Part shown: in pieces, positions 9,560 through 16,546 of the stretch
How the letters are laid out: each line of letters starts with the position of its first letter
Numbering within the stretch: the first letter of the stretch is position 1
Origin: Roseiarcus sp963835215
GTDB lineage: Bacteria > Pseudomonadota > Alphaproteobacteria > Rhizobiales > Beijerinckiaceae
DNA length: 64,000 nucleotides
Direction: 5' to 3'
NCBI GenBank assembly: GCA_963835215.1
Contig: CAWIES010000004.1
Location: 620,001-684,000 of the forward strand
Notes under the pieces: model-generated
Told to the model about the DNA's origin: nothing
Databases searched by the model: none
Seen by the model: the letters and a program-made list of their open reading frames with translations, nothing else
Translations under genes and position numbers: made by a program

Positions 9560-10114
9560 ATGTCAATACGCGATATGTGGGAAAAGCGAGTCCAAGAGCA
9601 TGAGCTGTTCAAGCTCGATTTCTTGATTCCGGGCCCTCCTGAGCTACGTACGGTTCTGATGTCGCCGGAGATAAATGCGTTGGTCGCGCCACCATGGCCG
9701 GAAAACGAAATAGGCGAGCGGCGCGCGCGATTGCGCGGAGAGTTGGAAAACATACTGGCGGGCAAGCCGCTTGTGGTCTGTTGGACTCCCCGCAAAGGGC
9801 GAGAGCATCACCAGATCGGTCGGCTAGAGCCGATCGAGGACAATCTGTTCGATATTCGCAGTGTCAAACCGAAGCCAGGGCTACGGATTCCGTTTCACTT
9901 CGCGGAAAAGGACGTTTTGGTCGCCCATTTGTGCAGCCCTAGGTCGGCTTCGGTCCCGTGGCTTCAGCGCGTACCGTTGCTCGGCGCGCGCTCCAAAGCG
10001 TGGCGAAACGCGGTTCGAGACGCCAAAGCGCAATGGAGTATCCTGTTTCCAAATTTCGAGCCCCACGCAGGGAATCATATCAATGACTATCTCTCAAACG
10101 CCGTTCCTGACTGA
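9560..10114 (+). CDS. Unknown protein; possible HigB/RelE-like toxin
   Basis: 184 residues from the ATG at 9560 (MSIRDMWEKRVQEHELFKLDF); a TTG at 9551 is in frame. I do not recognise the family with certainty. The segment NLFDIRSVKPKPGLRIPFHFAEKDVLVAHLC resembles the beta-sheet core of RelE/HigB toxins. The next gene encodes a helix-turn-helix protein and overlaps by 32 bases, which matches the toxin-first order of higBA modules. Lower GC than the chromosome and a position inside an IS-bounded unit suggest transfer. The toxin assignment is inference. Confidence 0.5.
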   Translation: MSIRDMWEKRVQEHELFKLDFLIPGPPELRTVLMSPEINALVAPPWPENEIGERRARLRGELENILAGKPLVVCWTPRKGREHHQIGRLEPIEDNLFDIRSVKPKPGLRIPFHFAEKDVLVAHLCSPRSASVPWLQRVPLLGARSKAWRNAVRDAKAQWSILFPNFEPHAGNHINDYLSNAVPD

Positions 10115-10559
10115 GGTCGCGGCCGGTCATTCTGGCCCCCCAATTCCGGGCCCTAAGCGTGCATACTTTCAGCAGCGCTTGCAAAATCGCATCTTCAACT
10201 TTCTTTTGGAAAAATTTATCGGTGCCCAAAAAGACGGGCTGACCAAAGCCGCTTTGGCGCGCCGGATCGGAAAGACGCCGGACATCATCAATCGCTGGCT
10301 CGGCGCGCCCGTCAAATTTCACGCTCGATACAATTAGCGATCTTCTGCTCGGAATTGCTGGTGAGGAAATGGAGCCGGATGCCTTTTCTCCCTTAATTCC
10401 GAGAACCAAGAGTAATTATTCTCATTTCGATGAGCTCCGAGATAGCAATATGAACGCGGTGTATAGCCAGCAAGGTCGGCCCAATAGAAGCGCTCTATCG
10501 CTGACTACGACAGAATATAAGCAACCCGCAATGAACACACTAGCGTGCATGGGTGAATA
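10083..10559 (+). CDS. XRE-type helix-turn-helix protein (possible antitoxin)
   Basis: About 158 residues. The helix-turn-helix is near the middle (KDGLTKAALARRIGKTPDIINRWLGAPSN, with the recognition helix at TPDIINRWLG), followed by LTLDTISDLLLGIAGEEMEPD, typical of XRE regulators and antitoxins. One extra G near 10308 breaks the frame; joining the two frames gives a continuous protein ending at 10559. The gene overlaps the upstream ORF, and its stop overlaps the next start (TAATG), so all three look co-transcribed. Confidence 0.65.
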
Positions 10560-10771
10560 ATGAAGCTCATCGCTTATGACAACGCTAAGATCACCGTACT
10601 GTTTCCGTTTGAGGAGGTAACGCCGATAAGCGGTGCCAATGGACCAGCAATTATCGAAAGCGTCGCTAGGCGTTTTCGCTTCCTTAAAAGCCCCGATCTT
10701 AGCATAACAAACTCAGATCAAGATAAGAACGGGATAAGATTTGAAAATGGAACTTTTGTGAGACACTACCG
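10560..10771 (+). pseudogene. Third passenger ORF, truncated by IS end
   Basis: Starts MKLIAYDNAKITVLFPFEEV directly on the stop of the helix-turn-helix gene. About 65 residues are native before the frame runs into the right inverted repeat and then the neighbouring IS end, which gives it an artificial tail. Codon use is AT-richer than the chromosome. Function not recognised. It shows that the right IS end cut an existing operon. Confidence 0.5.
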
Positions 10772-10779
10772 CGGAAAAG
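10772..10779. repeat. Target-site duplication, right copy
   Basis: GCGGAAAA, identical to 8513-8520. It is followed at once by the end of a second IS copy (GGTAGTGCCTCAG). Confidence 0.75.
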
Positions 10780-10866
10780 GTAGTGCCTCAGTTTGTCGGG
10801 CTGAACTTTTATGCTTGCTTGAGAGCCTTGCGGCTTGTTGTCTTTCGCGCATCCTGCGCGTCGACT
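10780..10866 (-). mobile_element. Remnant end of a second IS1-like copy
   Basis: Begins GGTAGTGCCTCAGTTTG, a one-base variant of the left end at 8521, in the same orientation. Read on the minus strand it encodes the transposase tail VDAQDARKTTSRKALKQA-stop, close to the end of the intact copy (IDARDARKTASRKLAKQA). The rest of the element is missing after about 10866. Confidence 0.75.
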
Positions 10867-10877
10867 AACGCGCCCAC

Positions 10878-11201
10878 TCACGGCGCGGGTGGCGACGTCG
10901 GCGCGGCTGCGCGCGGCTTTTGGGCGGCGGGGGCGTATTCGCTGTCGTTGCCGATGTTCGAGAGCAGATAGCCCGCCACGGCGCCGAGCAGCGTCCCGAG
11001 CGCGGCTTCGGGAATGTCTTTTTCCAGGCCGAGGACCAGCACGGCCGGCAGAAACAGCAAAATGCCGACCAGCTGAATCGACCCCTTGATAATGGCGCCG
11101 CCCGTGATCGCTCGTTGCACCACATACACCAGGACCGTGAGCGGCATGGTGATGGCTGCGATCACTTCCACCCATTGCGTCGCCGTAAACGTCGTCGGCA
11201 T
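10878..11201 (-). CDS. Small three-helix membrane protein, paralogue 1
   Basis: 107 residues. Predicted helices lie around residues 12-30, 41-58 and 66-82 (WVEVIAAITMPLTVLVYVV; IQLVGILLFLPAVLVLGL; LGTLLGAVAGYLLSNIG), with a Pro/Ala-rich tail. The start at 11201 has the ribosome binding site GGAGGGGACT, identical to that of the neighbouring paralogue. Family not recognised. It reads away from the IS remnant. Confidence 0.7.
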   Translation of the reverse strand: MPTTFTATQWVEVIAAITMPLTVLVYVVQRAITGGAIIKGSIQLVGILLFLPAVLVLGLEKDIPEAALGTLLGAVAGYLLSNIGNDSEYAPAAQKPRAAAPTSPPAP

Positions 11202-11328
11202 AGTCCCCTCCTGATTTCACCAAGCTGTTGGAAGCGGCGCGCGGCGCGAGGCCGCGTCCGGCCGCCTATGTTTCAAACCGGGCCCTTACGGGCTGGCGGG
11301 ATCGGCGCAGGCGATAGAGCGCTCGCGC

Positions 11329-11610
11329 TCACGCCTGCGGGGCATTGTCCCCTTCCTTGCCGATGTTCGAAAGCAGATAGCCGGCCACCGCGCCAAGCAA
11401 TGTTCCGAGAGCGGGTTCTGGAATGTCTTTCTCAAGGCCCAGGATCAGCACGGCGGGCAAAAACAGCAGAATGCCAATGATCTGAATCGACTTGCTGGCA
11501 ATCGCGCCACCCCTGATCGCCCTTTGCAGCGCGTAGCCGATGACCGTCAGCGGCAGGGTGATGGCCGCAATCACCTCAACCCATTGCGCTGCTGTAAACG
11601 TCCCCAGCAT
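11329..11610 (-). CDS. Small three-helix membrane protein, paralogue 2
   Basis: 93 residues from the ATG at 11610, preceded by GGAGGGGACT. It matches the neighbour at 10878 almost throughout (TAAQWVEVIAAITLPLTV; GILLFLPAVLILGLEKDIPE; ALGTLLGAVAGYLLSNIG), so the pair arose by tandem duplication. Three predicted membrane helices. The role is unknown; a phage-holin-like topology is possible but nothing else phage-like is nearby. Confidence 0.7.
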   Translation of the reverse strand: MLGTFTAAQWVEVIAAITLPLTVIGYALQRAIRGGAIASKSIQIIGILLFLPAVLILGLEKDIPEPALGTLLGAVAGYLLSNIGKEGDNAPQA

Positions 11611-11718
11611 AGTCCCCTCCCGCATTCGGCCAAGCATATCGCAAAAGGTCCGCTAGCGCGAGGCCGCGCCGCAACCGAGGGGTTCAGGCTTGACCGGCCG
11701 CTTCTCGCCTTTGGCGCG

Positions 11719-11949
11719 TCAGGCCTCTCGCCTCTTTCCGTCATGCGCCGCGGCGCGAAGTTCGCGCTGCACGGCCGCATGGCGCTCCGCGCTCTCCTCC
11801 ATGTCGAGCAACGCCAAAATCTCGCGATACTGCTCGACATAGCGCTCGGCCTGCTGCTTGCCTGTCGCCGACACTTGGGCGGCGGCCAGGATCGCAGCGA
11901 CCACTTTATCGATGTCCGCCAACTCGATTCTCCAATTTGCCTCCAGCAT
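11719..11949 (-). CDS. Small helical hypothetical protein
   Basis: 76 residues from an ATG at 11949 (MLEANWRIELADIDKVVAAI). Charged and largely alpha-helical, possibly coiled coil, with no membrane segment or known motif. An in-frame upstream extension to 12063 is arginine-rich and unlikely to be native. Function unknown. The ~190 bases upstream hold nothing else I can support. Confidence 0.45.
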   Translation of the reverse strand: MLEANWRIELADIDKVVAAILAAAQVSATGKQQAERYVEQYREILALLDMEESAERHAAVQRELRAAAHDGKRREA

Positions 11950-12137
11950 ACCGGAAGTGAACAGCGCGCGCGAGGTCACGTCGCGCCAAAAACACTCCGC
12001 ATGCGACAGCAAACGGCTTAGTTGGCCACGATGTCGAAATGAAGGACGTCGTCTCCGACGCAAAGCCCGCTGCGGACCGCAATCGCCGGCAGGTCCGCGC
12101 GATTGGCCTTAGCGAAAATGACCCGAGCGCCGCCGGC

Positions 12138-12305
12138 TCAGGCCAGCAGGACGTGCGTTACATCCTCACCGGTCGCGTCGTCCTCGACGCGAAACACGAT
12201 GCCCTCGCTGAGCAATTGTCGCAGCTCATCGACGGACACGTAGCGCCCTTCGGCTGTGTCATAGAGCCGCGAGCGCGCGTAGCGTTTGACCAAGACGGGG
12301 GCCAT
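12138..12305 (-). CDS. Stand-alone PHA-regulator (PhaR) DNA-binding domain
   Basis: Only 55 residues: MAPVLVKRYARSRLYDTAEG, then RYVSVDELRQLLSEGIVFRV and EDDATGEDVTHVLLA-stop. This matches the N-terminal DNA-binding domain of polyhydroxyalkanoate synthesis repressors (KRY-x-RRLYDT..YV.L..L, TGEDIT), which normally have a further C-terminal region absent here. The start has GGAG upstream (GGGAGAATTCGCGATG). It may bind DNA or granule components on its own, or antagonise full-length PhaR. No pha genes are nearby. Confidence 0.7.
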   Translation of the reverse strand: MAPVLVKRYARSRLYDTAEGRYVSVDELRQLLSEGIVFRVEDDATGEDVTHVLLA

Positions 12306-12366
12306 CGCGAATTCTCCCGTTGTGCGTAGAATCGAACGTAATATATTGGGACCGCGCCGCCTCGCG

Positions 12367-13500
12367 TCAAGTCGCCTCGTCCGTCCCCCGCTCGATCACG
12401 ACGATGGCGGCAAGCGCCCCCATCAGCAGCGCGAAGCCGATCCGCAGCGAAAAAATGCCGGCGGCGGCGCCAATAAACACCGGTCCGAGCATGAACCCGG
12501 CGTAGCCGACCGTCGCCGCCATCGCGACGCCCGCGGCGGGCGAGGCGGCGCGCGCCGCGCTCTGGCTGAACACGGCGGGGACCAGATTGGCCAGGCCAAG
12601 ACCCATCAGCCCGTAGCCGACCAGCACGAGGCCGGGCGCCGGCCAGAGCACCGCGAGCGCGACGCCCAACGCCGCCAGCGCGGCGCCGAGCGCGACGACC
12701 CGCCGCCGGCCCGCCATGCGCACCGCCGCGTCGCCAAGCACGCGTCCGGCGAACATCGCGCCAGCGAAAACGCCATAGCCGCCGGCGGCAAAATCCGTCG
12801 ACGCATGCGCAACCAAAGTCAGATAGAGCGCGCTCCAGTCGATCATCGCCCCTTCCGTCAGCATGGCGAACAGCGCGACCAGCGCGAGGCCGATCAGCTT
12901 GGGATCGGGCAGACGATAGAGCGGGCCGCTGCGCCCTGCCCGCTCGCCGGGGCCGAGCCAAAAGCTCGCCGCGAAGACCGCGGCGAACGCCGCCGCCGCG
13001 CTGAAGCCAAGCAGGCCGGCGGCGGCAAGACCCGCGCGCAACGCCACGGCGCCAAAACCAGCGCCAAGAATGCCGCCGCAACTCCATGCCGCGTGAAACG
13101 AGGACATGATCGCGCCGCCCCAAGTCCGCTCGACCACCGTCCCGTGGGCGTTCATTGCGACATCCATCAGGCCGTTGAGGGCGCCAAAGACAAAGGTCGC
13201 CGCGACCAGCGGCCAAAGACCGGGCGCGAGGCCCGGCGCGACAACAACAGGCGCCCATAGCAACGAGGCGACCGCCGCGGCTCGGCCCGAGCCGCCGAGC
13301 CGCGCTGAGAGAGCGGGGGCGAGCGGCATCGCGATCACCGCCCCGGCCGCCATCGAGAGCAGCGCAAGGCTCAGCGATGTCGGCGACAGATCAAGGCGCG
13401 CCTGCAGCGGCGCGATCGCGCTCGCCCAGGCGCCAATTCCGAATCCGTTGGCGAGGAACAGCGCGCTGACGGCGGCGCGCGCGGGCCAGGGCCGGCTCAC
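12367..13500 (-). CDS. MFS transporter (YbjJ-like)
   Basis: 377 residues with about 12 predicted transmembrane helices, starting MSRPWPARAAVSALFLANGF, with the MFS-type loop after helix 2 (PLAPALSARLGGSGRAA). Closest in kind to YbjJ-like sugar or metabolite permeases and exporters. The ATG overlaps the stop of the upstream DeoR-family gene (ATGA), so they form a regulator-transporter operon. Substrate unknown; partnership with a DeoR regulator suggests a sugar or nucleoside derivative. Confidence 0.83.
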   Translation of the reverse strand: MSRPWPARAAVSALFLANGFGIGAWASAIAPLQARLDLSPTSLSLALLSMAAGAVIAMPLAPALSARLGGSGRAAAVASLLWAPVVVAPGLAPGLWPLVAATFVFGALNGLMDVAMNAHGTVVERTWGGAIMSSFHAAWSCGGILGAGFGAVALRAGLAAAGLLGFSAAAAFAAVFAASFWLGPGERAGRSGPLYRLPDPKLIGLALVALFAMLTEGAMIDWSALYLTLVAHASTDFAAGGYGVFAGAMFAGRVLGDAAVRMAGRRRVVALGAALAALGVALAVLWPAPGLVLVGYGLMGLGLANLVPAVFSQSAARAASPAAGVAMAATVGYAGFMLGPVFIGAAAGIFSLRIGFALLMGALAAIVVIERGTDEAT

Positions 13501-14270
13501 GCGGCGCGCCGGACTTTGACGCCGATCTCGGCGTAGCGCGCCAGCAGCGCCGGGTCGGCGTCCGTCTCGACGATCAGATGATCGAGCTCGCCACCAGCAA
13601 CGACGGTGAAGCGCGCGACGGCGCCAAGTTTCTCGTTGGTCGCGGCGACCGCGATCGTGCGGCTCGCCGCGACGAGTTCGCGCTTGAAGGCGGCGTCCTC
13701 AAACGAGAACGCGCCGACGTTCGCTTGGTCGTCGAGCGCGCAAGCGCCCAGATACGCAAGATCGATTCGCATGTCGCGCAAGGCGGCGAGCGCGCCGGCG
13801 CCGATCGCGCCGCCGACATGAGGGTCGAGTTCGCCCCCGATCGTCACCACCCTGAACCCGCCGCGCGCCAGCAGCGCCGCGGCGATCGCCGGCGCATTGA
13901 CCGCGACCGTCAGATCCGCTTCGCTCGACAAGGCGGCGGCGATCGCGAGATTGGTCGAGCCGGCGTCGAGAAACAGGAACTGCCCAGGCGCGGCGAGCTT
14001 GGCCGCCTCGCGCGCGAGACGCCCCTTCGCCTCCAGGCCTTGCCCGAGCCGCTCGCCAAAGGCGCCCGAGGCCGGCGAGATCGGCAGCGCGCCGCCATAG
14101 ACCCGCCTACAGGCGCCTTGCGCGGCAAGTTCGCGCAGGTCGCGCCGAATCGTGTCCTCGGTCGCGCCCAGCGCCCGGGCGACTTCCGCCGCAACCACCC
14201 GCCCATCGCGCTCCAGGCGCTGGCGAATGACGAACGCGCGCTCTTCCGGCAACAGCCCAGCAACCGACAT
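13497..14270 (-). CDS. DeoR-family transcriptional regulator
   Basis: 257 residues. The N-terminal winged helix-turn-helix (residues ~8-60: ERAFVIRQRLERDGRVVAAEVARALGATEDTIRRDLREL) carries the family signature. The C-terminal effector domain is of the sugar-phosphate isomerase-like DeoR type (FLFLDAGSTNLAIAAAL; VVTIGGELDPHVGGAIG). Probably senses a phosphorylated sugar and controls the overlapping MFS gene and itself. The upstream DNA has imperfect ATGATC-containing half-sites (about 14288-14318) that could be an operator. Confidence 0.9.
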   Translation of the reverse strand: MSVAGLLPEERAFVIRQRLERDGRVVAAEVARALGATEDTIRRDLRELAAQGACRRVYGGALPISPASGAFGERLGQGLEAKGRLAREAAKLAAPGQFLFLDAGSTNLAIAAALSSEADLTVAVNAPAIAAALLARGGFRVVTIGGELDPHVGGAIGAGALAALRDMRIDLAYLGACALDDQANVGAFSFEDAAFKRELVAASRTIAVAATNEKLGAVARFTVVAGGELDHLIVETDADPALLARYAEIGVKVRRAA

Positions 14271-14400
14271 GCCCTGCCCTCAATCGCGATGATCACGCAC
14301 AAACACGTATGATCGCGCATAGAGCTAAGCGGATACGCGATTCGGGTCAAGCGGCCCGTCGTCGCGGCACGCTTCGCCAGCCGGCCCGAGCGCAAACAAA

Positions 14401-14428
14401 AATCCCGCGGGCGCAGGCCCGCGGGATT
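14401..14428 (-). terminator. Rho-independent terminator of ctrA
   Basis: Perfect 12-bp stem AATCCCGCGGGC / GCCCGCGGGATT with a 4-base loop. On the minus strand it is followed by TTTTTGTTTG. It lies about 25 bases past the ctrA stop. Confidence 0.88.
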
Positions 14429-14452
14429 GATGAATTCGGCTGGAGCGTAAGA

Positions 14453-15156
14453 TCAGGCGGTGATGCGCTCGTCGGCCGGCGGAGGCTCGCGCAGCACGTA
14501 GCCGCGGCCCCAGACCGTCTCGATGTAGTTGCGCCCGCTCGAGGCCGTCGCGAGCTTCTTGCGCAGCTTGCAGATGAAGACGTCGATGATCTTGAGTTCC
14601 GGCTCGTCCATGCCGCCGTAGAGATGGTTGAGGAACATTTCCTTGGTCAGCGTCGTGCCCTTGCGCAAGCGAAAGCAGCTCAAGCATCTGATATTCCTTG
14701 CCGGTCAGATGCACCCGCTGGCCGTCGACCTCAACCGTCTTCTGGTCGAGATTGACGACGAGATCGCCGGTGATGATGACCGATTGGGCGTGGCCCTTGG
14801 AGCGGCGGACGATCGCATGGATGCGCGCCACCAGTTCGTCTTTGTGGAACGGCTTGGTCAGATAGTCGTCGGCGCCGTGGCCGAGGCCCTTCACCTTGTC
14901 CTCGATCCCGGCCATGCCGGAGAGAATCAGGATCGGCGTCTTGATCTTGGTCACGCCGCAGCGCCCGCAGCACCTCATAACCGGACATGTCGGGCAGATT
15001 GAGGTCGAGCAGGATGATGTCGTAGTCGTAGAGCTTGCCGAGATCGATCCCTTCTTCGCCGAGATCGGTGACGTAAACGTTGAAATTCTCGGACTTCAGC
15101 ATCAGTTCGATGCTTTGCGCGGTGGCCGCGTCGTCCTCAATCAGTAAAATCCGCAT
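14453..15156 (-). CDS. ctrA: Cell-cycle response regulator CtrA, frame-disrupted
   Basis: Master cell-cycle regulator of alphaproteobacteria. The receiver domain starts MRILLIEDDAATAQSIELML, with phospho-acceptor Asp in DIILLDLNLPDMSGYEVL and conserved Lys in YLTKPFHKDEL. The OmpR-type winged helix has the invariant stretch TLTKEMFLNHLYGGMDEPEL and ends NYIETVWGRGYVLREPPPAD. The frame is broken twice by apparent one-base insertions: near 14955 (an extra G in LRALR-VTKIKTP) and near 14670 (an extra T in LLSL-RKGTT). CtrA is essential in most relatives, so these are most likely sequence errors. Confidence 0.93.
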
Positions 15157-15732
15157 GTTAAATCCCCAGACTTGCCCGCAAGGCACGCCCCAGCGCAACG
15201 CTCGCCGCAACCGCACCGCGTAAACCCGGGCGCGCAACCGGGAAGCGGACCCGGCCGATTCGACACGCAGAGTGACCAGCAATGGTTAACAAATTGTGAT
15301 TCACTTACGCAACCCCCGGCCTGGAATAATCTCGCCCAAAAGGGAACGCGTTGAAACTTTTACCTGATTCGCTGTCACTTTGGCTAAAGCTCTACATTAA
15401 CTTTTCTTACCAAGCGACAGGGTTGATTCATCCTTCGGCGCTACGGCGGCGAGCCTTTCTTCGTTACGTCCACAACCAAGCGGCGCAACGCCCTGAGGCT
15501 GCCCTTGCTAAGGATTGTTAACGACGCGGGTAAACGAACCCCTAACGCGAGGGCGTTGCGCAGCAGATTTTCGCGGGGCCGAGCGCGGGGCGGCGCCTGT
15601 CTTTGACCGCAATTTCTTCGCCGCTCGCGTAAGAAATGAGCAACCTTCCTGCGCCATCTTAATGCTGTCTCGTGGCGTTGAATCGACGGGCGGCGATGTT
15701 CCGCCCGGTGTGGTTGTATGGAGTGCGTGACA
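15157..15732. promoter_or_regulatory. ctrA/fliJ divergent intergenic region with GANTC sites
   Basis: 576 bases without a gene. It holds five GANTC sites, the CcrM methylation target, at 15257, 15298, 15366, 15425 and 15680 (four GATTC, one GAATC). It also contains TTAAC-rich stretches that loosely resemble CtrA half-sites (TTAA), but no clean TTAA-N7-TTAA. In Caulobacter, the methylation state of a GANTC site times ctrA transcription; a similar control is inferred here. Confidence 0.6.
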
Positions 15733-16101
15733 ATGAAATCGCGAGACACGCTTATTCGCCTCAAGCGCTTCCAGGTCGAGGAAAAGCGCCGGCGGGTTCG
15801 GCAGATCGAGACGATGGTCGCCGAATTCAACCGCATGGCCGGCGATCTTGACCGTGAAATCGCCAACGAGGAAAAACGCGCTGGGATCAGCGACCCCAGC
15901 CATTTCGCCTATCCGACCTATGCGCGCGCGGCCAGCACGCGGCGCGACAACCTCAAGCAGTCGATTTTCGAGCTCGGATCCCAGATCGAAGACGCAAAAG
16001 CGGGCCTTGAGGAAGCGCAATCCGAACTTGCCAAGTACGAATCGCTCGAAGGTCGCGAAAAGGCGATGGAGCGCACACACGAGACCGCCGCGCGGCTCTG
16101 A
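15733..16101 (+). CDS. FliJ-like coiled-coil flagellar export protein
   Basis: 122 residues from the ATG at 15733 (MKSRDTLIRLKRFQVEEKRRRVRQIETMVAEF). It is almost entirely charged heptad-like helix (QSIFELGSQIEDAKAGLEEAQSELAKYESLEGREKAMERT), the hallmark of FliJ chaperones of the flagellar type III export ATPase. A FliJ-like gene divergent from ctrA is a known arrangement in Rhizobiales. No other flagellar gene is in the window. Assignment is by length, coiled coil and position. Confidence 0.7.
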   Translation: MKSRDTLIRLKRFQVEEKRRRVRQIETMVAEFNRMAGDLDREIANEEKRAGISDPSHFAYPTYARAASTRRDNLKQSIFELGSQIEDAKAGLEEAQSELAKYESLEGREKAMERTHETAARL

Positions 16102-16210
16102 AACCAGGCTCTAAACGTCGCTGCTCGCCGCGCTGCACCGTGGCGTTGCGAGGCGCGCGCCGATGCATTACACCCGGTCTGGTGTTGAACCAGGACGGGG
16201 CGCGGCAAGC

Positions 16211-16495
16211 ATGGCGACGAATCACGACGCGGCGACGGTCGACGATGCCGAGGATCTAGCCGAGCACGAATCGACCTACGTCGCCTTCATCGGCCTCACC
16301 GAAATCACTATCTCATTTCTGCTGTGCGTCGTGCTTTGCCTGGTCCTGTGGGGCCTGGAGGGCCACGGTTTCGTCGCTCTGATCGGGTTGATCCTCGCCG
16401 TCGCCGCCGCCGCGCTCGGCGCCATGGTCGGCGTGGGCTGGCGCGCGGTCGCGCCGATCGCCGTGCTGCTCGGGCTCGCCGCCATCGTTCTCTAA
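16211..16495 (+). CDS. aa3-type oxidase subunit IV-like small membrane protein
   Basis: 94 residues from the ATG at 16211 (MATNHDAATVDDAEDLAEHE). The motif AEHESTYVAFIGLT leading into a helix (ISFLLCVVLCLVLWGL) fits the bacterial aa3 oxidase subunit IV family (EH.xTY.xF), and two further hydrophobic stretches follow. In Rhizobiales this small gene commonly precedes pntAA, as here with a 51-base gap, so the functional link may be with transhydrogenase rather than with an oxidase. Confidence 0.68.
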   Translation: MATNHDAATVDDAEDLAEHESTYVAFIGLTEITISFLLCVVLCLVLWGLEGHGFVALIGLILAVAAAALGAMVGVGWRAVAPIAVLLGLAAIVL

Positions 16496-16546
16496 TAGCC
16501 TGGCGCCGGGAAAACCTGCCGAGCGCGGACACTCTGGGATGTCGTC

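Larger units (their letters stand above)
8521..10771. mobile_element. IS1-like transposable unit with passenger operon
   Basis: A 2,251-bp unit bounded by GGTAGTGTCTCA (left) and TGAGACACTACC (right), a 12-base inverted repeat, with the 8-bp duplication GCGGAAAA outside both ends. An 8-9 bp duplication is normal for the IS1 family. The left part carries an IS1-like transposase. The right part carries three plus-strand ORFs of visibly lower GC content than the flanks. IS1-family elements are usually under about 1 kb, so the passenger genes make this unusually long. An alternative is two IS copies whose inner ends have been lost. Confidence 0.72.

Noticed and set aside
15281..15560. CtrA binding boxes (TTAA-N7-TTAA) upstream of ctrA for autoregulation.
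   Set aside because: TTAAC half-sites occur at 15286, 15398 and 15517, but none has a second TTAA at the right spacing, so I do not call a box.
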